This document shows positions 14,231 through 24,881 of a DNA stretch of 64,000 bases, piece by piece. Under the pieces are notes generated by a model. The model ran no database searches, was not told the DNA's origin, and worked only from the letters and a program-made list of their open reading frames with translations. The DNA comes from Rhizoctonia solani (taxonomy: Eukaryota > Basidiomycota > Agaricomycetes > Cantharellales > Ceratobasidiaceae): NCBI RefSeq assembly GCF_016906535.1, contig NC_057379.1, positions 620,001-684,000 on the forward strand, given 5' to 3'. The stretch's first letter is position 1. Every line of letters begins with the position of its first letter. The position numbers were made by a program, and so were the translations under genes.

Positions 14231-14575
14231 ATGTATTTATATATTCACTCGTTACCTATGTGCAGATATCTGGCGTACATATCCCTGACCTTTTCAAAAT
14301 AATCGAAGCATTCGCCGCAGCGCGGTCTAATATTACAAAACCACGCATTTATCCAACAGCACCTGATTCTTGATTTTTGATTGATACAGTGATTTAAGAA
14401 TTGTGAATTTGAGTTACTAAATATGCTATTATAACTATTCTAGGTGAACAGGACAGCGCGTTGTCCAGGTAACTTCAATGTGCTGACGCCCGCAGTACAT
14501 GGGAAATTCGTCTCTAATAGCCTGCATTTACACAGTCTACTGCGCAGCCAAGCTCTGGCACCCGCTCAACGAGTC
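14231..14575. repeat. Copy A of a ~300-bp duplicated segment
   Basis: Strongly similar to 16976-17334. The best block (14241-14335 against about 16986-17083) includes GATATCTGGCG, CCCTGACCTTTTCAAAATAA and GCCGCAGCGCGGTCTAATAT. Weaker similarity continues through GACGCCCGCAG and AATTCGTCTC to about 14570. In this copy the segment is the upstream region of the Pro-rich gene. In the other copy it abuts a fragment of a membrane protein gene. Confidence 0.8.
14236..14243 (-). promoter_or_regulatory. TATA box of the Pro-rich secreted protein gene
   Basis: Read on the minus strand, TATATAAA lies about 156 nt upstream of the ATG at 14080. It sits at the edge of a segment duplicated at 16976-17334, where the TATA word is also conserved. 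Confidence 0.5.
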
Positions 14576-14882
14576 TCAACATCAAGAGCTTCTGGGCTGC
14601 GCAGTCTCACGTGAGTTGGGTGCATAATACTCATTGAACAAGATGACACCGATTGTGGCTGGCGGGCGCGTTTTTTGTGGCGATGCATACACACACCTGA
14701 GTTTGAATTTGCCACCTGGAATCTGACATCTTCTTCGCCACCAGAAACTATAGCACCATCCAGGCCCGTTAACAAGACCTACCACTAGTTATTACCCAAA
14801 GGGGTTTGTTCGGTAAGCTCTTGATACCCAATAAAGAAATAAAGGTGATAGGAACGAGTTTTCACTTTGATTTCGGTAGATA

Positions 14883-16028
14883 ATGGAGCGCAGCTGCCAC
14901 CATTGCGAAGCAGATGAGCCTGGATTGAACGTATGTTCAGGGTGCCATAATGCCTGGTATTGTAGCTCTGGGTGCCAAAAGGCTGATTGGAAGTTCCACC
15001 GTTTGAGATGTCTCCATCCAAGCAAACTCACATCTGCAGATCGTCTAGCCATCCTAGTGTATGACGATTTCCTTCCAAATCACCTTGATGTTCAGCTTTG
15101 CCGAGACTATGGGTTCGCTCGAGCACAATTTGAACAAAGTGAAAGTCGGTTGCTTAGCCTTTTCCAAGGGATCATCACCTATGGGAATATTGATTCACGC
15201 GAAATCCATCGACAGAGACTTGCTGGTACTCTCATTGATTATATCAAAAACTATTACGAAAACATTCCGGCGTATGCCCGTGGTGGCTATTATCCGTGGT
15301 TCTTAAAAAATCAGCATTTACTTGCTCCACCTAAATTTCCTGACATGTCCACTGCTATTCTGAGCAACAGTGAATTCATTCAAAGGGCGTGGTGTTTTGC
15401 TGGGGGACTGGTGACTGATGACCTCGATAGCATCCAATCCCATACGAAAGACTGGCCGGAAGAGAAGCTTCGTGCCTTTAGATTCGTGCAATTACTGCTT
15501 CACACAAGATTTCAGCTCTCTCCCGATCTCCCTGAGTGGGTTCATTTCGGTTTCTGTGGATGCAGTTCGCCCAACGAGGAAAAGAATCTCTGGAATTCCT
15601 ATATCGAGCTGATCCATAAAGTCTCGTTTGAACATTTTTACACCGCATATGATGGTTCGTCTCTCCCTGATCTTTTCTCGGCCAACGGGTTGGAGATCAC
15701 AAATCCATTCGTCCTTGACGTCCTCAGCGGCACTCCACATATGACAAAATCGGTCTGGAGTCTCAAGCAGTTCGCTCTCGGTGACTACGCGAGGTTGAAA
15801 CCCTCCTCGATTGTTGACTATGGATTCATGAATTGCGGGGGAGAGGAGGATCTGGTCTACTCCCTAAAAGAAGTCTACCATCGTATCCTCACGGCTCCCG
15901 GTGCCAATCCACTAAAGCTTCATGAGGCCTGCCTTCAAGGGAAATTGTTTCGATATGCCAAGCAAGTAGCTGAGGTGGGACCTAGGTTTGCTCCCTTGAT
16001 GAAAAATATATACCCTCTTCGTGAATAA
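14883..16028 (+). CDS. MYND-type zinc-finger protein
   Basis: Intronless 381-residue protein. Residues 5-43 form a complete MYND zinc finger: CHHC, then CSGC, WYCS-x2-CQ, DWKFH and a final C, the normal C-C-C-C/C-C-H-C ligand set for two zinc ions. The rest is a helical, family-specific region with no SET domain, ankyrin repeats or other recognised module, so a methyltransferase role is not supported. Stand-alone MYND proteins of this type are expanded in Agaricomycetes. The finger usually mediates protein-protein contact. The C-terminal 70 residues recur as a decayed copy at 17958-18206, so this is the surviving member of a local duplication. Confidence 0.9.
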   Translation: MERSCHHCEADEPGLNVCSGCHNAWYCSSGCQKADWKFHRLRCLHPSKLTSADRLAILVYDDFLPNHLDVQLCRDYGFARAQFEQSESRLLSLFQGIITYGNIDSREIHRQRLAGTLIDYIKNYYENIPAYARGGYYPWFLKNQHLLAPPKFPDMSTAILSNSEFIQRAWCFAGGLVTDDLDSIQSHTKDWPEEKLRAFRFVQLLLHTRFQLSPDLPEWVHFGFCGCSSPNEEKNLWNSYIELIHKVSFEHFYTAYDGSSLPDLFSANGLEITNPFVLDVLSGTPHMTKSVWSLKQFALGDYARLKPSSIVDYGFMNCGGEEDLVYSLKEVYHRILTAPGANPLKLHEACLQGKLFRYAKQVAEVGPRFAPLMKNIYPLRE

Positions 16029-16752
16029 CGTGTAAGCATAATTATTAAGGTCTTAACGTAGTCGAATCACTATACTAAAGCTATAATTAGTTGAAAATAG
16101 TTGAGCGGAATCTGCTTCCCGGATTTGGAGATTGGTTCTGGTGATGAATAGCCTATGTATTTACCAGTCGGGGAGGGGCTTGATTTTACTAGCAGTACAA
16201 ATAAATGTAGCAATATCCTCAGTTTCGTATAAGAATTGTCAACTTGCGGTGAGATTATCTCCGCAACGAGTAGGCATTTATGCTCAGTTCAACTTATGGT
16301 GCTAGTCATACGTCTATTATCTTTTACCTTGTGCCCAAAATATCCGTAAAAACCTAACCTAGCGCCCAAGTAATTATGTTTTGTTGGATTGACTGATGGG
16401 TACATTTCCTCCTCTTGGGACTCAGATTTGTTGCTTTTGACCCACTTTTATGTTTCATCTTACTTTAAAAACTACAATGAGTAACTTATAATAATATACC
16501 AAGCTGTCATTCATAGCCTATTTACCCCAATTTGTGTTACAATTATTGTTCGCACAGCTAGTACATTCGCATCCACTAGTCTGCATACCTTATATATCAA
16601 CACCATCCATAATACTATCGAAGTAAAAGCATATAAGTAAAATAGGACATTACAAGCACTCTCAAAAGTGTGGACAGAGCTGAGGTACTGTAGTCTTTGA
16701 GCTTACGAATTCAGAGGCCGGTGATACTATGCGCCCTTTTTTAGTTGTGCCG
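16029..16752. other. AT-rich spacer within the duplicated MYND/membrane-protein unit
   Basis: No gene. Its last part resembles the spacer at about 18210-18450 between the decayed MYND copy and the intact membrane-protein gene, so it belongs to the duplicated block. Confidence 0.5.
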
Positions 16753-16975
16753 CTAATTTTGTTTTGCGGTCCTAGAAAGGAAATGGTATTTTTCAGTTAT
16801 AATCTGGGCCCCACAAAGGCCCTCCGGTTGAAATGGATTGCTTGGTCTTGGCTTACGCTCTCCCAAAGGAGGAGAGCCTGTGATGTTGGCGGATAATTCT
16901 GCTTCGTGTTTTACAGCATTCTTGAGAAACTGTACCCCTGCGAGTTTCAGAGCTAGTAGATACATTACAATCATG
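16700..16975 (-). pseudogene. Truncated copy of the two-TM membrane protein (C-terminal part)
   Basis: The minus-strand frame contains IVMYLLALKLAGVQFLKNAV and a following tail matching the end of the intact gene at 18457-20210 (NLIVMYLSALKLAGTRFLKS). Nucleotide similarity extends across about 16700-16975 against 18445-18722. Everything upstream of the last TM helix is missing and is replaced abruptly at about 16976 by the ~300-bp duplicated segment. The fragment has no start or upstream exons and is taken as a pseudogene. Confidence 0.8.
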
Positions 16976-17334
16976 TGTGTGTTTATATATTCACCCGTCA
17001 CCTATATACAGATATCTGGCGCACGTGTCCCTGACCTTTTCAAAATAATCAAAGCATTTGCCGCAGCGCGGTCTAATATCATGCAGCTGTGCACGTGTCC
17101 AACAACATTCAATTCTTGGTCATTTCTAGCCATTGATTGATACGAAATTTTAAAGTCGCAAACTTTATACACCAGACCGTTTGGAAGAATGATCCAAGGT
17201 GAACAAGTCACCATGTCGCCCAGGTAACCTGGGACCTTGCCCTTCGAGGCATTTGACGCCCGCAGCACGTCGGTAATTCGTCTCCAATCGCTTGTGCTGT
17301 ATATTGCATTCCGCAGCCCAGTTCTGGAAAGCAT
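16976..17334. repeat. Copy B of the ~300-bp duplicated segment
   Basis: Second copy of the segment at 14231-14575. Here an open minus-strand frame of about 110 codons (17334-17002) spans it, with WRRITDVLRASNASKGKVPG and PNGLVYKVCDF. The corresponding frame is broken in copy A. Whether it was ever coding is unclear. Confidence 0.75.
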
Positions 17335-17957
17335 GGCTACGTAGATAGTTTAAAGGTCTGGACCGAGTTAAGTTCGCGTGTAATTTAAATGACGACGGTG
17401 GGCTGTAAGCCTTTGTGGCTAGTATGTACTTATGTGGCTACACACATCTTGGGTCTGTCCTAGGAAGTAAAACGGGTGAATCGAAGTCACCCACAGGTAA
17501 GATTTTTCTCGCCACCCTGCTAGTAAACTTCAAACAATCTTTTGTATAGCTGTGATATTCCAACTACTTGCTCCCAATACATAATCTTGATTTCAAGCTT
17601 TGTAACTGCAAGAGATATAAGGCAAGCGAAGCTAACCGTAGGTGAATTTGATTCACCCATTTTACTCCTTAGGTCTATCCCCAAGCCATCTTTATCAATC
17701 AATCGATCAAATATCCTCCAAATAGAAAGTTCCTTATAGATAATGGCATATTAGTTGGCCATTACAATTGTGAATCATTTTTGCTTCAAGCCACCGACCA
17801 ACTCACTTGGCTCTTTTTTGACCGATAGGATGGTTATCACGAACCTCGTTGTTCCAAAATCTCTCAGCTACACATCATATATGAGCAAACATTTCTGAAA
17901 TCTAAGTAACTTGTGTTATGTGAGATTAGTCGGAGATAATCCATCCACAAAGCACAA
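17335..17957. other. Spacer, nothing recognised
   Basis: AT-rich sequence between copy B and the decayed MYND fragment. No supported gene. Confidence 0.4.
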
Positions 17958-18206
17958 TTGCGCATTGATGCGTATGGATTATGTGGACCCAGAGTCTTTC
18001 GAGTTGGAGAGGGTCGTGAAGACTCTCAGGTAGATCTACTTGGTCCCATTGGTGTGAATCTGTTAGTGCTTCAAGAGGCCCGTCTTGAAGGATTGTTTGA
18101 CTATGCTAAAGTAGTGGCCCGTATGGATGTTAAGTTCGCATATCTGATGAAAATATCTACTTACTCCCAAAATAGTATACAATTAGAGTCATTATCAGTC
18201 TGTTGA
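17958..18206 (+). pseudogene. Decayed C-terminal fragment of a second MYND gene copy
   Basis: The plus frame reads around DAYGLCG and LGPIGVNLLVLQEARLEGLF, then DYAKVVARMDVKFAYLMKIS. This aligns with the end of the intact MYND protein (VDYGFMNCG, GANPLKLHEACLQGKLFRYA, KQVAEVGPRFAPLMKNIY). The zinc finger and about 300 N-terminal residues are absent. It lies in the same orientation and the same place relative to the downstream membrane-protein gene as the intact MYND gene does relative to its truncated neighbour. Confidence 0.75.
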
Positions 18207-18456
18207 GGTCAAATGTCATCTCAAACTCGTATGAAAACTCCGATCGTAAAATTACCTCTGAAAGTATCCCAACTAATTGTGGTAAAAAAACATTCGCCAG
18301 TAGAGAGAGGCTTGAATGTACGCGGACACATTCTGCATATCTTATATACCAATTTTATCTATGAAGCTGCCGAGGCATAAACACATAATAACATAGTACA
18401 TACACTGCCAAAAACGGAGCTAAAGATAGTTTTATATAAGCCTTGAGTTTATGAAC

Positions 18457-20210
18457 TCATACACAAGTGATGCTATACGCTCTTTTTCGGTCGTGCTGTC
18501 GATCCTGACTTGTGGGTATAGGCAGGAAATTATCTTTTTCCGCCCCAAGCTGAATCTCCGCTGGTAACCCTCCAGTCGACAGGGATCTTCTAGGTCTTGG
18601 TTTATGCTCTTCCGAAGAGGGGGAGCTTGTGATACTGGCCGAGAATTCTGCGTCATGTTTTAGAGCGCTTTTGAGAAACCGTGTGCCCGCGAGTTTCAGA
18701 GCCGATAGATACATTACGATCAGGTTACCTATCACGGCAACCCAAATTAGCAATGCAAGGACCAGTCGCCTGTCCTCTATTGGAACATATTGTGGCTTAA
18801 TATCCAAGTCGGCACACTTCGTTGTCGGAATCTCCACCGTACGGCCTGCACAGACCCAATGACGAGTGGTAGCAAAGCAGAGGACCATTGGGAGAACCAA
18901 GAATAACACAGAGTTAAGAATAAGAATTGTAATATAGAATGTGTGATACGCCGTCAGGTTTAGTAATGAAATTATAAACGGACTACCAGAAGTTCTTGGC
19001 ACGCGAAGGTAACCATTTGAGATAAAACAAAAATGACCGCATAGGTTCGAATGACATAACGAGCGAGAAAAAAGTTCACAGTTAGTTGTAATTAGGTTGT
19101 ATGCAGGCCATGCTTTCGAAAGAACCTCCAGTCGATGTGATAGATCAAGCAAGGTTAAAGGATACCGGGATACAGCGGATAGTACCCGGTAATGAGATAT
19201 AGGGTCTCTCCATTTTGTATTTTTGCTTTCATTTAGACCCAAGAGAGCAAAGGATCCACGTAACGCAGTATCGTGCAGTCCAATTCTTCGGCGAGAGTAG
19301 ACACGGAAGTACTGCATCAGAAGGTCTGGTATCGAGTCTGGCAGCTTTTTCAAGGTGGCCTTTTCGAATGCTCTGAAGCGTGCCTGATTAGATGCGATGA
19401 GACCAAAGCTAGGATTGGACGATATATCATATAGATCTATGATTTGTTGAAGAAGGTAGCCTATGCGATAAATGTATCATCAATACAGCTATCAAAGTGT
19501 GCTCAAGAGCCCGTATATACGCACGCTCTGAGCATTGCATTTTATAATTGATCTCATTTAACAGATTGGCAGCAGCCTTCCGTAAGTCAACACAATCCTC
19601 CTTGATTTGGATAACCGATGACCAGTGGTGAAGGTCTGCAAGGATGTTGCTTCCCGCAGGGTCTTCTTTTAGCAACCTCCCAAGTTCGGAACTTGCCTCT
19701 TCAATGTGCACACAGTCCTTACTATACCCACCAATACCAAAACTCCCCATGTGCCAACGCACGCCTTTAGTCAAGGAGCCCAAGTTGCCTAGACTGAGTT
19801 CAGACATGATGTTAGCCATCAAATTAAATCCGGTAGGATAATAAACTTATCACCGGTCGATACGAATAATGTACTCGACTCCCTTGCTTTCGACAAACAA
19901 CACCACATACTCATGGCGAAACGGTAAACGCTTGCTTTTTCGAAGCTGAAATCGCGATATTATAAGTTTCCCCACAGTCGAAGAATTGGTCGTCAGCTTC
20001 AGGTCTCTGATAAAATCCTTTAATTCCAGAGTCGTTCCGGCGGAAAGGAGGGGAGTTCGACTGAGTAAATGTGGTCCCAGTGCTTGTTCTACGTCTACCA
20101 CAACCTAAACGTTAGCATAGCATCCCCACGTCCTCATGCTACTGAGTCAGACATACCTCCATTACGTATTCGCCTTGCGTGTTCTGGTTGGAGACGACCT
20201 CGATGAGGCA
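18457..20210 (-). CDS. Predicted membrane protein with two C-terminal TM helices, unknown family
   Basis: At least four exons on the minus strand. The last spans about 19460-18457, preceded by one near 19794-19530, one ending near 19850, and one around 20210-20155 (FIDCLIEVVSNQNTQGEYVM). The N-terminal exon and start were not resolved; a candidate ATG at about 20353 does not splice in frame. The N-terminal half is soluble and includes LELKDFIRDLKLTTNSSTVG and KEDCVDLRKAAANLLNEINY. The C-terminal half has two strong TM segments, one starting at FYITILILNSVLFLVL and one at LVLALLIWVAVIGNLIVMYL. Between them is a loop with two cysteines. It ends with a basic cytosolic tail. No known domain is recognised. 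It is the intact partner of the truncated copy at 16700-16975. Confidence 0.65.
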
Positions 20211-20399
20211 GTCGATGAATACACCAAACTACATGTTGAAATTACAAATTCGTCAGTATTTTACGCAAGTTTCGCCTATCTTAACATGAACATACTTATT
20301 GGACGTAAAATGCTCATCATAAAGGCGCGAAGTGCATTAGCCATGTTGGTTGAATTCAATAGCTTGAGGGAGGGGACACTACTTGTAGGCTTGCTGAGA

Positions 20400-21129
20400 T
20401 GGTTCAGGATAGACGCCAAGCACCACGCTCAGGTACGCATGTGTCTGAGTAGAATCCATCTGGAACATCTTCCAGCCTACACTTTATTACTTTATTGTTC
20501 GTCCCCATGGATCACCTTCATACACTTTTCAGTGGGCTCGTTTTCTCGCATCTAGCTCGCCTCATGACGGGCGAGTTGGAAATCATGCATGTGCATACAA
20601 CTATCTCATCATGCTTCAACTAGCGTGAAATGTCGATTCCACCGCCAAGTATGTCTGTAGAGAACGTTCCTATCAGCTCCACCATAGAACAAGTTCGCCG
20701 AGGCTCGTGCGGGGGACCAATCAGCGTACGGACTGCACATAGCTGCCGTGCAGCGGCATCGCGAAATGCACTGCAATCGCGTGTCTTTGCGTAATATCGA
20801 GAGATCTCTAGATATTTAAGAACATCAACTAAAGTTTGAAACGCATATATGTGATCTAGTCCATATATTTCGCCGAAGTACAGACTGTGATAAGCATATG
20901 CTTAAATCCCAAAAGGGCCGTTTATTCTATATATGAAATGCATGTTTATTCTAAAGTTTGTACAAATGGCTAAAGGTCATAGTTGAAAGCGCATACAGGA
21001 ATATGAAAGTACATCATATACTTCAACTTGAAACACTTGGTATCCTCGAAATACTAAAAAAAAAACTTCATCTGGATGTAAAGAAGCCGAAACCCAACTA
21101 TACAATTAATTATACCCAAAAAAGAATTT
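20400..21129. other. Intergenic, nothing recognised
   Basis: AT-rich, without a supported gene. It contains the 3' flank of the kinase-like gene on the minus strand and the probable upstream region of the membrane-protein gene. Confidence 0.4.
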
Positions 21130-24100
21130 TCAAAAGTCCATGTCGCCCTGCAGCGTGCGCGCATCCTCGAGCACACTTTCAACCAACCCAAGTTCCCATC
21201 CGTCCCATTCGACAGCGCGGTGGGCCACGCGCCACGACGCTCGCTCACGCTCGGCCCGGATCCACCGCTCTCCGCATTTCTCCTTCTTGTCGCCGCAACC
21301 AGTCGGGCACTCGACTTCGGCCACGATCCGCTTGAACCACTCGGCCGCTTCTTCGCGCGTGATCCGTCGAGGAGTCTCGCCCCCGCTGACATCGTGGTGC
21401 CTCTTGAACTCGTGATCGTGTTCCAGTCCGGCTTCTTCGAAATGGGCGTGTACGTCCGAGCGCTGGGACATGGTTCGCGGAGCCCCATTCGGGCGAAGTG
21501 CTGAAATAGTATTCACCGCCGTATTGGCGCCGCTCCTGCGCGTATGATGGACCGGATAGGAATGCGAGTGCTGTAAATGTTGGCGAGATAGTACAGCCGT
21601 GCGAGGGGCCGAGTCGAGAGCCATATCAGAGTGAAGAGGTGGTGTAGGGAATCGCGGGGATTCGGCGAGGGTAGCATATCGTCTCTGTGGGGAATGCGGG
21701 AAGCGAGGGGAAGAATCACCAAAATGGTGAGCCCTGGGCGAATCCCCAAACGAGGAATACTTGGGCGATCCAAATGCGGCATCGTTCATGCCCTGCGCAT
21801 AGTCGTTCAAGGCCGCAGTAAGGGCAGCGATACTGGCCATACCCGACGCCGCCCCGCTCGAAGGAAGATGGCCGTTCCCGAGCGGGCCAAGAGTGCGATG
21901 CGAATGGCGCGAGTCGGTCTGGTGGGACATCCGCGAGTCGGCCTGGGACACACCCTTGGAAATCCGAGTAGACTGCAGTCGAGGGGTCACAGGATGCGAG
22001 TGAGCGTTGGTAGCCGAGACCAGGAACGTGGGCAGGTGAGCAGCTTGCCAAAACGGGCGGATCGTCGTGCTCTCCCAATCGATTATGCATGTCTGACAAA
22101 CGTGTGTCAGCATCAGTATCAATATCAAAAAGCCCAGTCAATGCGCGGAACTTACTATCTTCGACGAGTCGACACTGTCAACAAAGATGTTCGCCAAACT
22201 CAAATCATGCAAATCCAGGACAAAGTCACCGAGTTCGTCCTTGTCGACTTTTTGCTTGGCAGCTTTTTTCTTCTTCTTCTCGACAGGCTTGGGCGGTTCG
22301 GGCGCGGCGCCGACGCTCAGGAATCCACCGGCCCCAATACCGATACCTCGAGCAGCTGGAGGAGGGGCAGGGGTAGGAGCGGCAACGCTCAAGAATCCAC
22401 CACCTCCGACTCCTACGCCAAACCCTCCCGCGAATCCCTTGGTCGGAGAAATAGGCGAGACGGGCGAGGAAGGTTCTGGGGGGCTGGGAATCCCGCCCAC
22501 GTTCAGGAACCCTCCGCCGACACCCACACCGACAAATCCGGTACCCGACGAAGTGTTGTAGCTCGGTCCTGGGCCGACGCCAACGAACCCGCCGCCGCCG
22601 ACACCCACACCGACCCCACGCCCACGAGGAACAGGAGAAGTCGGGGACGGCGAACTCGCCTTGGCTGGTTCGGGAAGGGCAGGTCCAACACCGATAAAGC
22701 CCCCTCCTCCAACGCCAACGCCCCGGGGCGGCGAGAGCAACTTGGCGGGGGTGACCGGCTTGACTCTGGGCGGGGGCGAAGATACGGGCGCAATTCCGAC
22801 GAAGCCGGTCGCCCCGACCCGACCATTGCCGTTTTGAAAGGCTGAATCGTCGCTCCCGCTGCTCTCTGCGGTCTCTTCCCCATCGGACTCGTCCCCATGA
22901 GCCTGGGCTGCCAACCACCGTGCCCAGCGCTCCATTTCGGCCTTGACGGCACCCTCTCTCGCCAGGTTTAGCCCGACGAATAGCGAACTCCTCTGCGCGG
23001 CTCGATAATCACCGTAAATGGCTTCTTCATCCGAGTAGACATCGCCAGATTCTTCAGATGAGCCAGATCCGGAGGAGCAGGAACACGATGAATCGGAGCA
23101 TGTGCAGCTTCCTTCCGAATCCGAATCAGAGTCCGAGTCCGAAGAGGCAAGCGAGGGCGTCGAGGTCGAGGAAGTAGATGAGATGGGACCTTTGCCATTG
23201 CCGAGGCTCCCAAGGCCACGAGGCGCGCGTCGATTTTTGGGTGCACTTGATCCAAGGCCGTCGGTCCCCAGCGATCCCAAGCCGGACCGGACGCGTCGTC
23301 GACGCTTGGGGGCAGGATTGAGTACGTGCAATTCATCGCTCGCCCGACGCCTCCCATGAGAATGATGGTGGCCCGCGTGCCCGTGTCCATGGCCATGGCC
23401 GTGTGTATGATGATGGCCTCGTTCCTCGCTAGCCGGTACAAGATGCGGTTTGTGGGCCGCACCAGTCTTTTCTTGTTCTCGCCTTACCCCCTCGACTTCA
23501 CGTCTGACACATGCCCGGACATAAGAATCAAGTGTTGGGAATGGCCCACGATCGATTTCATCAGGGTCATGAATGGTAGGAGACTTGGGAGGATCTTCTG
23601 GAGCCTTGTTGGCGGCGGGAGAATCGGAGAGTGGGACCGTAGGACGGTCGACACTGGGTAGCTCACCTCGGCCACTGCCGAAGAATGGCCACGCGACAAT
23701 GGGGCCAACGTAAAAGTCGGAGCGTTTGGAGCTTGACGTCGAAGGTCCAGCATTCGTAAAGGCAGGGGAAGGAAGGGGAGACAACGGGGTTGGCGATGCC
23801 GGTTGTGGGAGGACGGTCGATTCATGTAGCGGCGATGGCCGCATCTGCCTTGAATGCAAATGAGGAACGTTCAAAGTGTCGAGTGTCAGCTTGCCGCTGT
23901 CACGCTGATTGTTCCTGCCATAACCCATCCCGGCGGCTATCTTTCCAGGGTCGCCTCCAATCTTAGCTCGTCTAAGTATGGAACGGACTATTTCCTTTGG
24001 GGGGCAAAGCTCTCCGTGCTGATAAAGCGAGCCGATCGCGGGAAACGTATGCTGTGATAGGGGGACCAGCATCTCGGCGAGATTATGCAAGAGGTCGTTC

Positions 24101-24881
24101 ATCTTGTTTGCAGGCATCGAGTGGAAATGTCGGATAAGTGGGACTCCGGGAGCCTAAAGCGAGCAAGGGGGAGTGGATAATGAACAGAAAGGTTGAGCAT
24201 GCGGCACGGTGGCGTTTTTGGAGTACGTTATCGCGATAAGTGAGTACAGGGGTCAGGACTGCGGAGATAGTGACGCACCTTGCTCATGATGATGTACTCT
24301 CCACCAAGCTTGTTGTATGGGTCTGAATCATAGGCGTAGATGAATGGAACAGGGATGTTGGTGTGCGCGCGAACATAGTTGATGGTTGCAATCTACGCGA
24401 TTGTCAGGAAAAGAAGCTGAAAATTTGAATGTTCCGAAGCACTAACCTCGGACTCGGTCTTGAGCTTAGGCATATACCGCCTGGCTATTCTCGCAACTAC
24501 ATCAGGCCCGTCGACGAGTGAGACTAGGAAGGCTTTATGGAATGTGCCTGAGCTAAGGAACTTTATATGCGAGGGCTCGCATCCCAGTTTTTCGCGTATT
24601 ACTGTTCGTAGGATATTGCGGTCGATAGGAAATGGGTTATCGCCGTCTGCTTTTGCCTCTCTCCTCTCATCTTCGTGGTCTGGCTTCGGACTGTGTGGCT
24701 GAGAGACCTCGAGACGAGGAGACATGGGGACCAAGTGGGAGTCGCGTAGGGAGTCGAGGGCGCGGATGGCCATGCTGGGTGTCTTGGGAAGGGGGGTTGT
24801 GGGCATGGCGGGCGATGTGTCGGGCAGCTCAAGGCTGCGAGGATCTGGGGGAGACCCAGTGAGGTAAATAAGGGGTTCCAT
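21130..24881 (-). CDS. APH/choline-kinase-fold phosphotransferase with giant low-complexity insert
   Basis: Four exons (24881-24447, 24392-24279, 24153-22156, 22092-21130) join in frame to about 1169 residues, far above the 300-500 usual for fungal APH-domain proteins. N-lobe: IKFLSSGTFHKAFLVSLV, DVVARI, then HTNIPVPFIYAYDSD and GGEYIIMSKAPG. The catalytic loop LDLHDLSLANIFVD (residues about 830-845) and the metal motif CIIDWEST, just after the last intron, are intact. Between them lie a His-rich tract (about residues 450-470, alternating H and G), acidic Ser/Asp/Glu runs, and six or so copies of a GVGVGGGGF-(I/V/L)-x-VG unit separated by Pro-rich linkers. The tail after the kinase fold is disordered and ends with a helical segment around ECPTGCGDKKEKCGERW. 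The substrate is unknown. Long plus-strand frames here are antisense shadows. Confidence 0.9.
22290..22830 (-). repeat. Gly-rich tandem repeats inside the APH-fold gene
   Basis: Coding tandem repeats in the minus frame. Each is an RG(V/I)G(V/I)GxGGF core followed by a hydrophobic residue, VG or SV and a Pro-rich linker. Copies are imperfect in length and sequence but keep the frame. Confidence 0.8.

Noticed and set aside
21631..22845. 404-codon plus-strand open frame
   Set aside because: Antisense to the large APH-fold exon; its Arg/Gly/Ser-rich composition mirrors the repeats on the other strand.
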